Assembly: GCF_014904755.1 (NCBI RefSeq)
Contig: NZ_JACZFQ010000011.1
Span: forward strand, 1 to 64,000
Direction of reading: 5' to 3'
DNA length: 64,000 nucleotides
DNA from: Neoluteolibacter marinus
GTDB lineage: Bacteria; Verrucomicrobiota; Verrucomicrobiia; Verrucomicrobiales; Akkermansiaceae
Below the pieces are notes generated by a model. That model was not told where the DNA came from and did not search any database. It saw only the letters and a list, made by a program, of their open reading frames with translations. Shown here piece after piece: positions 57,597-64,000 of this stretch. Position 1 is the first letter of the stretch, and each line of letters starts with the position of its first letter. The position numbers and the translations under genes are program-made.

Positions 57597-59369
57597 ATGC
57601 ACCTCCTCGCTGCGGTTTCCACCCTCTCCGTCGTCGTCGGCCTGCTCCATGTCTTGGGGGCGCTCGGCGTGTTCCTGTTCGGCATGAAAATCATGTCGGA
57701 AGCGGTCCAGCGGATCGCCGGCAAGCGGATGCGCCAGGCGCTTTCAGGCATGACCGCCAACCGCTACTCGGGGATCCTGACGGGCTTTTTGACCACTTCG
57801 CTGGTGCAGTCGTCGTCGGCCACCACGGTGCTGGTGGTCTCTTTCGTCAATGCCGGCCTGCTGACGCTGATCCAGTCGATCGGGGTGATCATGGGGGCGA
57901 ACCTCGGGACCACCATCACGGCTTGGATTGTGGCCATCGTCGGCACCAAGGTCAGCGTTTCCGCCTTCGCCCTGCCGCTGATCGGTGTCGGCCTGCCGTT
58001 CGTGTTCATCGGCAAGGACAAGGGCAAGAGCTTCGGCGAGCTGCTGCTGGGTTTCGGCCTGGTGTTCTTCGGGCTCGGCCTGCTGAAGGATTCGGTCCCG
58101 GACCTGAAGGAGATGATGAAGACCGATCCGGCGACCGCCGAGATGGTGAAGAACATCGTCACCTGGATGGGCGGGCGCGGCTTCATTTCGACCCTGCTCT
58201 ACCTGGTCGGCGGGATCGTGCTGACCCTGCTGGTCCAGTCGTCCTCGGCGGCCATGGCCATCACCGTAACCTGTGCCTTGAATGGCTGGCTCGGTGACCT
58301 CTCCGACCCGCTGCTCGTGGCGCGGAACTCCGCGGCCATCGTGCTGGGCGAAAACATCGGCACCACGGTGACGGCCTGGCTGGCCGCCCTCGGGGCGAAT
58401 GTCCATGCCAAGCGTGCGGCGCGCGCCCACTTCACCTTCAACGTCATCGGGGTGTGCTGGATGTTGATCGTCTTCGTGCCCTTCACCGCCCTGGTCTGGA
58501 AGGCCACGGGATCCTTGCCCGAGTGGCTGCGGAACGCGTCCGATTCGTTCAAGAAGTCCGAGATCGCCTTCGCCACGGCCATTTTCCACACCGCATTCAA
58601 CCTTGCGAACATCTGCCTGCTGGTCGCCTTCGTCCCGCAGATCGCCCGGTTGGTCGAGTGGTGGGTGCGGGATCCGAAGCCGGCGAAGGGTGCCGGCGGG
58701 CTGAAATACATTTCGCAGGGGCTCGTCGACCTGGGTGAACTCAACGTCGCCGAGGCCGAGAATGCCACCCGGCAGATGAGCCGCCTGACCTCCGAAATGT
58801 TCGACGGGTTCGTGGAACTGCTGCGGCACCCCGATGTCGACCTGTCAGGGAAGGTCACCCAGCTGAAAGGCATGGAGGACACCTGCGACGCGATGCTGGA
58901 GGACATCACGACCTACCTGATCCAGTGTTCCACCCACGAGATTGGCCGCGGCAACGCCACCCGGATCGCCTCGATGCTGCGGGTGGTTTCCGAGTTCGAG
59001 GAGGCCACCGACCGGATCTACCGGCTGGTGAAACTGGTGCAGCGGAAATACGAGAAGGGCCATATTTTCCAGGACAGCCACGACAAGGAGATCGAGAACC
59101 TCTGCCAGCACGTCCGTGAAATGCTGGAGCTGAGCGCAGGCTCGCTTTCCGGGGTGAGCGCGGAGCTGATGAGGCAGGCGGAAAGCCAGGAAAACCGGGT
59201 CGATGCGCTGCGCAAGAATCACAACCGCGGTGCCATGAAGCGGATGCAGGACGGCGGCGACGTGCCGACCGAGATGATCTTTACCGAGATCAACAATCAC
59301 CTCGAAGCCGTCGGCAACCACGCCCTGAACATCGTTCAGAACGGCGAGCTGAAGCCTGCCGGCGCCTGA
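57597..59369 (+). CDS. Na/Pi cotransporter with C-terminal PhoU-like domain
   Basis: A 590-residue inner-membrane protein of the NptA/YjbB family. The two repeated QSSSA motifs are present (QSSSATTVLVVSFVNAGLL and QSSSAAMAITV), as are GANLGTTITAW and GENIGTTVTAW, which shape the Na+/phosphate sites. Residues ~365-585 form a PhoU-like helical domain (MSRLTSEMFDGFVELLRHPD, VVSEFEEATDRIYRLVKLVQ). It imports phosphate with sodium, the PhoU part probably being regulatory. ATG at 57597; GTG at 57576 adds seven residues and cannot be excluded. Confidence 0.92.
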   Translation: MHLLAAVSTLSVVVGLLHVLGALGVFLFGMKIMSEAVQRIAGKRMRQALSGMTANRYSGILTGFLTTSLVQSSSATTVLVVSFVNAGLLTLIQSIGVIMGANLGTTITAWIVAIVGTKVSVSAFALPLIGVGLPFVFIGKDKGKSFGELLLGFGLVFFGLGLLKDSVPDLKEMMKTDPATAEMVKNIVTWMGGRGFISTLLYLVGGIVLTLLVQSSSAAMAITVTCALNGWLGDLSDPLLVARNSAAIVLGENIGTTVTAWLAALGANVHAKRAARAHFTFNVIGVCWMLIVFVPFTALVWKATGSLPEWLRNASDSFKKSEIAFATAIFHTAFNLANICLLVAFVPQIARLVEWWVRDPKPAKGAGGLKYISQGLVDLGELNVAEAENATRQMSRLTSEMFDGFVELLRHPDVDLSGKVTQLKGMEDTCDAMLEDITTYLIQCSTHEIGRGNATRIASMLRVVSEFEEATDRIYRLVKLVQRKYEKGHIFQDSHDKEIENLCQHVREMLELSAGSLSGVSAELMRQAESQENRVDALRKNHNRGAMKRMQDGGDVPTEMIFTEINNHLEAVGNHALNIVQNGELKPAGA

Positions 59370-59377
59370 TTCCCGCT

Positions 59378-59399
59378 CCGGGCGTGACAAAGCGCCCGG
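59378..59399 (+). terminator. Hairpin between the Na/Pi transporter and cstA
   Basis: CCGGGCG (59378-59384) and CGCCCGG (59393-59399) form a perfect 7-bp stem with an 8-nt loop in the 57-bp spacer. There is no T-run, so it is a weak terminator candidate or mRNA-end structure. Confidence 0.3.
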
Positions 59400-59426
59400 C
59401 TGGCGACACTCCTAGGGTAAGAACCC

Positions 59427-61259
59427 ATGGAAACCCTCGCCATCGCGCTCGGCGCGTTCGTCCTCTACCTCGTCGCCTACCACAGCTACGGCCGCTGGCT
59501 GGCGCGGAAGATCTTCAAGCTCGACCCGTCGCGGAAGGCACCGTCGATCGAGTTCGAGGACGGCAATGACTACGTCCCGACGTCGAAGGGCGTCGTCTTC
59601 GGCCACCACTTCACCTCGATCGCCGGCACCGGACCGATCGTCGGCCCCGCCCTGGCCGTGATCTGGGGCTGGCTGCCGGCGTTGCTGTGGGTGCTGTTCG
59701 GATCGATCTTCATCGGCGCGGTGCACGACTTCGGCGCGCTGGTGGTGTCGATGCGCAACCGCGGCCAGACCGTCGGTGACATCGCCGGCCGCGTGCTCAC
59801 CCCGCGGGCGCGGATCCTGTTCCTCTCGGTGCTGTTCCTGGCTCTGTCGATCGTGCTGGCGATCTTCGGCCTGGTGATCGCGAACGTCTTCAAGATGTTC
59901 CCGGCGTCGATCACTCCCTGCCTGATCCAGATCCCGATTGCCGTCGCCATCGGGCTGTGGATCCACCGCCAGGGTCGCAGCCTGCTGATCCCGTCGTTCA
60001 TCGCGCTCGGGCTGATGTACCTGTCCGTTTACTACGGTGACACCCCGTGGCTGCATGGCTTCAACCAGCGGCTTTCCGAGTGGCCGGCGATCACCTGGGT
60101 GGTGGTGCTGCTGGTGTATTCCTACATCGCCTCGGTGCTGCCGGTCTGGATTCTCCTGCAACCGCGCGACTACATCAACTCGCTGCAGCTCTTGTCCGCA
60201 CTCGGCCTGGTGGTGCTCGGGCTGGTGGTCGCGGGGCTGTTCGGTTTCGGGCCGGAAAAGCAGGCGCTCGAGCTCGCTGCCCCGGCGATCCGGCTCGGCG
60301 ACGAGGCCCCGGCGGGCGCGCCGTCGATGTTTCCCTTCCTGTTCATCACCATCGCTTGCGGGGCGATCTCGGGTTTCCACTGCCTTGTGTCTTCCGGGAC
60401 CTCGTCGAAGCAGCTCAAGTGCGAGAGCGAGGCGCAGTTCGTCGGCTACGGCTCGATGTTGACCGAGGGCTTCCTCGCGGTGCTGGTGATCCTCGCCTGC
60501 GGGGCCGGGCTGGGGCTGGGGATTCCGGAAATGGTCGATGGCAAGGCGACCGGACAGATGCTGACCGGACACGCCGCCTACGAGGCTCGATATGCCACCT
60601 GGCAGGCATCGGGCGGGCTCGGCGCGACGGTCGGCGCCTTCGTCGACGGCAGCGCGAATTTCCTCAAGGCGCTCGGCATATCGCCGGGCTTCGCGGTGGC
60701 GTTGATGGGCGTCTTCGTGGCCTCGTTCGCCGCGACGACCCTGGACTCGGCCTGCCGCCTGCAGCGCTACGTCACCCAGGAGCTGGCGGCCCAGTTGAAG
60801 ATCAAGCCGCTGCAGAATCCGCACGGGGCGACCTCGTTCGCGGTGTTGATTGCCGGCTTCATCGCGGCGATGCCGGCTCCGGGGGCAACCTGGGAGTTGG
60901 CCAATCTGGGCAAGGGCGGGCTGATCCTGTGGCCTTTGTTCGGGGCGACCAACCAGCTTCTGGGCGGGCTGGCCTTCCTGGTGATCCTGTTCTGGATGTG
61001 GCGGCGAAGTCTGCCGCTGTGGTTCATCGCGATTCCCGCGGTCTTCATGCTCGCGCTGCCGGCAACGGCGATGGTGCTGCAATTGTTCGCGGGCGACGGG
61101 GCGTGGTTGACCGGTAAGTCCCCGAACTACCTGCTCGGCTTCTTCGGTGTCGTCACGCTGTCGATCGAGGCATGGATCGTGGTCGAGGCGGCGGCCGCCT
61201 GGCGCGGGGCCAAGGGTAAGCTTGAGGAGGGCTTTGCCGGCGCGGCGGCGGAACGCTGA
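59427..61259 (+). CDS. cstA: Carbon starvation protein A family transporter
   Basis: A 610-residue polytopic membrane protein of the CstA family: N-terminal YGRWLARKIFKLDPSRKAPS, DYVPTSKGVVFGHHFTSIAG, GPIVGPALAVIWGWLPALLW, then HDFGALVVSMRNRGQTVGDI and the C-terminal WPLFGATNQLLGGLAFLVI. About sixteen membrane segments are expected. CstA-type proteins import peptides or pyruvate. Verrucomicrobiota carry long-spacer versions like this one; whether it is peptide or pyruvate specific cannot be told. ATG 59427. Confidence 0.93.
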   Translation: METLAIALGAFVLYLVAYHSYGRWLARKIFKLDPSRKAPSIEFEDGNDYVPTSKGVVFGHHFTSIAGTGPIVGPALAVIWGWLPALLWVLFGSIFIGAVHDFGALVVSMRNRGQTVGDIAGRVLTPRARILFLSVLFLALSIVLAIFGLVIANVFKMFPASITPCLIQIPIAVAIGLWIHRQGRSLLIPSFIALGLMYLSVYYGDTPWLHGFNQRLSEWPAITWVVVLLVYSYIASVLPVWILLQPRDYINSLQLLSALGLVVLGLVVAGLFGFGPEKQALELAAPAIRLGDEAPAGAPSMFPFLFITIACGAISGFHCLVSSGTSSKQLKCESEAQFVGYGSMLTEGFLAVLVILACGAGLGLGIPEMVDGKATGQMLTGHAAYEARYATWQASGGLGATVGAFVDGSANFLKALGISPGFAVALMGVFVASFAATTLDSACRLQRYVTQELAAQLKIKPLQNPHGATSFAVLIAGFIAAMPAPGATWELANLGKGGLILWPLFGATNQLLGGLAFLVILFWMWRRSLPLWFIAIPAVFMLALPATAMVLQLFAGDGAWLTGKSPNYLLGFFGVVTLSIEAWIVVEAAAAWRGAKGKLEEGFAGAAAER

Positions 61260-61329
61260 GGGGAAGAATCAGGGCTGCGCCCTGATCTGCGAAATGGCGG
61301 CTGCGCCGCGGGACTTTTCCCCGGGCGAT

Positions 61330-61362
61330 GCCCGGGGCTGTGACAGGTGACCCCGTTGGGGT
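61330..61362 (+). repeat. Left copy of inverted palindromic element
   Basis: It contains GCCCGGGGCT and CCCCGTTGGGG (61351-61361). It matches, by eye, the reverse complement of the right copy (61464-61496) over about 33 bp with several differences. The two copies face each other across the octamer array. Confidence 0.65.
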
Positions 61363-61372
61363 CGGGGATGGC

Positions 61373-61460
61373 GGATCGGAGGATCGGAGGATCGGAGGAT
61401 CGATGGATCGATGGATCGATGGATCGATGGTCCGGTGGTCCGGTGGTCCGGTGGTCCGGT
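61373..61460 (+). repeat. 11-unit octamer tandem array in three blocks
   Basis: Eighty-eight bases of uninterrupted 8-bp units: three GGATCGGA (61373-61396), four GGATCGAT (61397-61428) and four GGTCCGGT (61429-61460). The period is exact and the change between blocks is abrupt. The array ends directly at GGCGCCCC of the right flanking element. Confidence 0.95.
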
Positions 61461-61463
61461 GGC

Positions 61464-61496
61464 GCCCCAACGGGGCGACCTGCGATAGCCCGGGGC
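61464..61496 (-). repeat. Right copy of inverted palindromic element
   Basis: It contains CCCCAACGGGG (61465-61475), the exact reverse complement of the left CCCCGTTGGGG, then GACCTGCGATAGCCCGGGGC. It is the inverted partner of 61330-61362. Confidence 0.65.
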
Positions 61497-61602
61497 GAAC
61501 GAAGTGCGGCCCCGGGAATCACGGGTCCATGGGAAGTGCCGCCCTGAAGGGGCGGAGTGGGGCAGCGATCCCGGGTGGCGGCGGGTCAAGCGCGATCGGA
61601 CC

Positions 61603-62577
61603 TCACATCACCCGGTTGACCAGCGGCTGGCCGGCCTGGTAGCGGGCCAGGTTTTCGAGGAAATGGCGGATCAGCACCGCCGTTTCGCCGCCCTGTCCGC
61701 CGGCGGTGTGCGGCGTGATGTGGCAGTTTTCACAGGTCCAAAGCACGTGGTCGTCGGGCAAGGGCTCGGGGTGGGTGACGTCGAGCCAAGCCGCGCCGAG
61801 ATGGCCGGAATTGAGGGCTTCGGCGAGGGCCTCCTGGTCGGTGGTGGTGCCGCGGCCGATGTTGTAATAGATCGCGCCCTTCTTCATCCGCAGGAAGCGG
61901 GCTCCGTCGAACCAGTTGGCGGACGCGGCATTGTCCGGGAGGATGTTGACGACGTGGTCGGCGTCCTCCATCACACCGGTGGAGTCTTCCGGGGAAACGA
62001 CCGGCACCTTCTCGTCGCCGCGCGCGGTCCGGCGCATCGCGGTGATGGCCATCTTGAACGGGGCCAGCAGGTCGATCAGCCGTTCGGCGATCGAACCGTA
62101 GCCGGCGATGAACAAGGATTGGCCCTGCAACAGGCGGCTGTCCTGGCGCAGCTTGAGCCACGGTTCCGCGCCGTTCGGGCAGCGGGTGGCAAGTCCCTGG
62201 GGCAGCTGGCGGGCATTCGCCAGCATGAAGGCCAGCACGTGCTCCGCGCAGGCGTCATCGTAGACGCGCGAGCTGTTGGTGACCGGGATGCCCTTTTCCC
62301 CGACCGCGGTGCGGAATGCGGGGGTGTCGTAGCGGGTGTAACCGGCGGTGCTGACCTGCAGCCACTTCAGTTTCGGTGACGAGAGCACGGCGTCGACCTG
62401 CGGCTGGCCGAGCACGATGTCGGCTTCCTGCATGCGCGGGTCGGTGGGCAGGTCCGCCAGCACCGAGCCGCCGCTGCCTTCGGGAAGGAGCAGGCGGTGC
62501 GGGGCAATGCTTTCGCGCAGCCCGTCGAGCAGTTCGGCCGGGGCGGCGAGGTCGGTGAAGATGGTCAGGGGTTCCAT
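61603..62577 (-). CDS. D-2-hydroxyacid dehydrogenase
   Basis: A 324-residue NAD(P)-dependent enzyme of the D-isomer 2-hydroxyacid dehydrogenase family. The Rossmann loop reads LFIAGYGSIAERLIDLLAPF (GxGxxA-type; canonical GxGxxG ends Ala here). YYNIGRGTTTDQEALAEALN and AAWLDVTHPEPLPDDHVLWT with Glu and HITPHTAGG (catalytic His) are present. It reduces a 2-keto acid such as glyoxylate or hydroxypyruvate. It lies 6 bp downstream of the AGCS symporter gene on the same strand, suggesting an operon in which the dehydrogenase acts on the imported compound or its product. Confidence 0.88.
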   Translation of the reverse strand: MEPLTIFTDLAAPAELLDGLRESIAPHRLLLPEGSGGSVLADLPTDPRMQEADIVLGQPQVDAVLSSPKLKWLQVSTAGYTRYDTPAFRTAVGEKGIPVTNSSRVYDDACAEHVLAFMLANARQLPQGLATRCPNGAEPWLKLRQDSRLLQGQSLFIAGYGSIAERLIDLLAPFKMAITAMRRTARGDEKVPVVSPEDSTGVMEDADHVVNILPDNAASANWFDGARFLRMKKGAIYYNIGRGTTTDQEALAEALNSGHLGAAWLDVTHPEPLPDDHVLWTCENCHITPHTAGGQGGETAVLIRHFLENLARYQAGQPLVNRVM

Positions 62578-62583
62578 GAGGGA

Positions 62584-64000
62584 TCAGCGCGCTTGGTTGA
62601 CTTCCGCTTCGGCTTCGTCGAGCGAGGCTCCGCCGTCGACGCGCTTCGTGAAGATGAGGAACTTCGCGAGCTCGCGGTGAACGACCGGCAGCAGGAAGTA
62701 GACACCGATCAGGTTCGGGATGCTCATCGCGAACAACGAGGCGTCGGAGAAGTCGACCGCGTTGCCCATCGAGGCCGAGGCGCCGGCGATGATGATCAGG
62801 CAGAAGATCGTCTTGTAGGCCAGTTCGGCGGCCTTGCTCATGCCGAAGAGGAACTGCCAGGCCTGCAGGCCGTAGTAGCTCCAGGTCACCAGGGTGGAGA
62901 AGGCGAACAGGAAGACGCAGGCGAAGAGGACATACTTGAAGCTGTCGTGCACCGTTTCGAAGGCCAGCGAGGTGACGCCGATGCCGAAGGAGGTGCTGTT
63001 GTTGGCGGCGTTGCCGAGTTCGAAGGTCTGGCCGTGCACGGCGAAGGTGCCGGCGTCGCCGTCGAAATACATCGAGGTCACCAGCACCAGCGAGGTCATG
63101 GTGCAGACCACCACGGTATCGAGGAAGGGCTCGAGCAGGGCGACCACGCCTTCGCTGGCCGGCATCCGGGTCTTGGCGGCGGAGTGGGCGATCGGGGCGG
63201 AGCCGATGCCGGCTTCGTTCGAGAAGGTGGCGCGGCGCATGCCCCAGATGAAGGCGGCGAGGAAGCCGCCGGTGACCGCGGCGCGCGGCTTGAAAGCCTC
63301 GCTGATGATCTCGTTGATCGCGGCGGGGATGTGGCCGGCATTGACCACCAGCACGATCACGGCGCTGACGATGTAGACGACGCACATCAGCGGCACCAGC
63401 TTCGAGGTGACCTTGGCGATGCCCTTGATGCCGCCGATGATCACCAGCGCGGTCATGAAGGCGACGATCAGTCCGAAGAGCCAGAGCTTGTCGGCGAAAT
63501 AGCTCTCGGTGCCGCCGGTCACATTGAGGAGCTGGGCGGTGGCCTGGTTGATCTGGAAGACGTTGCCGCCGCCGAAGGAGGCGAAGACGCAGAAGATGGC
63601 GAAGAGCACGGCGAGAACCTTGCCAAGCGGGCCCATTCCGCGTTCAGCGAGGCCCTTGCGGAGGTAGTGCATGGCGCCGCCGTGGATGCGGCCATCGGGG
63701 GTGATCTCGCGGTATTTCACGCCCAGGGTGCACTCGGCGAACTTGGTGGCCATGCCGAGGAAGCCGCTGAGGAAGAGCCAGAAGGCCACCCCGGGCCCGG
63801 CGATGGTGATGCCGATGGCCACGCCCGCGATGTTGCCGAGGCCGACGGTGCCGGAGACCGCGGCGGTCAGCGCCTGGAAGTGGGTGATCTCACCGGGATC
63901 GTCGGCGCGGCTGTACCTGCCGCGCACGGTCTTCAGCGCGAGTGGGAACGCGCGGATATTGATGAAGCGGAAGGCCAGGGTCAGGATCACGCCGGCGGCG
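62584..64000 (-). CDS. Sodium:alanine/glycine symporter (AGCS family), N-terminus cut by the window edge
   Basis: At least 468 residues of an AGCS transporter, open to the end of the window, so the true start lies outside. The AGCS signature is near the beginning: FQALTAAVSGTVGLGNIAGV, followed by GPGVAFWLFLSGFLGMATKF. The diagnostic RRATFSNEAGIGSAPIAHSA is present, as are several helices up to VYFLLPVVHRELAKFLI. It imports alanine or glycine with Na+. The family usually has ~50-80 residues before the visible part. It precedes the dehydrogenase gene by 6 bp. Confidence 0.93.
   Translation of the reverse strand, partial: AAGVILTLAFRFINIRAFPLALKTVRGRYSRADDPGEITHFQALTAAVSGTVGLGNIAGVAIGITIAGPGVAFWLFLSGFLGMATKFAECTLGVKYREITPDGRIHGGAMHYLRKGLAERGMGPLGKVLAVLFAIFCVFASFGGGNVFQINQATAQLLNVTGGTESYFADKLWLFGLIVAFMTALVIIGGIKGIAKVTSKLVPLMCVVYIVSAVIVLVVNAGHIPAAINEIISEAFKPRAAVTGGFLAAFIWGMRRATFSNEAGIGSAPIAHSAAKTRMPASEGVVALLEPFLDTVVVCTMTSLVLVTSMYFDGDAGTFAVHGQTFELGNAANNSTSFGIGVTSLAFETVHDSFKYVLFACVFLFAFSTLVTWSYYGLQAWQFLFGMSKAAELAYKTIFCLIIIAGASASMGNAVDFSDASLFAMSIPNLIGVYFLLPVVHRELAKFLIFTKRVDGGASLDEAEAEVNQAR

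Larger units (their letters stand above)
61260..61602. other. Intergenic region of stacked palindromes and an octamer array
   Basis: About 340 bp with no gene between cstA and a dehydrogenase gene on the opposite strand (both transcribed toward it). Outside the array it holds many short palindromes, such as AGGGCTGCGCCCT, CCCGGGCGATGCCCGGG and GCCCGGGGC. An internal array (61373-61460) is bracketed by inverted copies of a ~33-bp element containing CCCCGTTGGGG. It has the look of a REP/MITE-type noncoding element. Frames running through it encode only repeats such as DRWIDGS and are not accepted as genes. Confidence 0.7.

Noticed and set aside
61347-61547. Frames through the octamer array giving DRWIDGSMDRW-like repeats
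   Set aside because: Open on both strands only because an 8-bp repeat avoids stops; no start context and no homology expected.
1-64000. Search for tRNA, rRNA, CRISPR, integrase, transposase or phage genes
   Set aside because: None recognised by reading; a tRNA or small RNA missed by eye cannot be excluded without a covariance-model scan.

Overview
The window is high-GC bacterial chromosome with short spacers, many ATGA or GTGA start/stop overlaps, frequent GTG starts and few strong Shine-Dalgarno sites. The gene content points to Verrucomicrobiota, possibly a Luteolibacter- or Haloferula-like member. The evidence is a PSD1-type cytochrome protein (DUF1549/DUF1553) paired with a Tat-exported DUF1501 protein, a ThuA-domain protein, a GDSL esterase with a DxDxDGxxNLxEYA-type tail, an SHD1-like domain on a glycosidase, and many secreted hypotheticals. 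No phage, transposase, CRISPR array, rRNA or tRNA was seen. The genus is an inference.

Layout. 1-7.0 kb: small secreted proteins, a DUF486 membrane protein, a papain-like protease, a GNAT acetyltransferase and a very large GDSL esterase. 7.6-11.1 kb: a malonate uptake and activation locus (madL, madM, matB) with a divergent GntR/FCD regulator and a palindromic operator candidate between them. 11.1-18.2 kb: a metallophosphatase, a lipoprotein and the PSD1/DUF1501 pair. 18.4-28.8 kb: a DASS transporter, TatD, RidA, a YfbK-type von Willebrand protein, an M23 peptidase, an Lnt-like acyltransferase, a sugar nucleotidyltransferase and an alkyltransferase-like protein. 28.9-32.2 kb: a 2-oxoacid dehydrogenase operon (E1 alpha, E1 beta, E2; no E3). 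32.3-39.1 kb: a zinc-ribbon protein, rex, an ECF sigma factor with a co-translated anti-sigma-like protein, a deaminase, nadD and a PAS-AraC regulator. 39.4-45.4 kb: two divergent glycosyltransferases, an AlbA_2-like protein and two divergent secreted glycosidases. 45.5-53.7 kb: a tightly overlapping RDD / SpoIIM / DUF4129 / DUF4350 / MoxR / DUF58 membrane cluster followed by a lipoprotein lipase. 53.6-64 kb: thiD, a secreted endonuclease/phosphatase-fold protein, a ThuA protein, coaD, a Na/Pi transporter, cstA, an octamer repeat array, a hydroxyacid dehydrogenase and a truncated AGCS symporter.

Most interesting. (1) The anti-sigma-like protein at 35204-36469 looks like a YfbK protein whose von Willebrand domain has been removed; it is fused behind an anti-sigma-like N-terminus and co-translated with a sigma factor. 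A complete YfbK protein with STN-like N-terminal repeats lies at 21988-24240. (2) The MoxR/DUF58 cluster. (3) An 11-unit, 8-bp array that steps through three unit types (3+4+4) between inverted copies of a palindromic element. (4) A malonate system without a decarboxylase in view.
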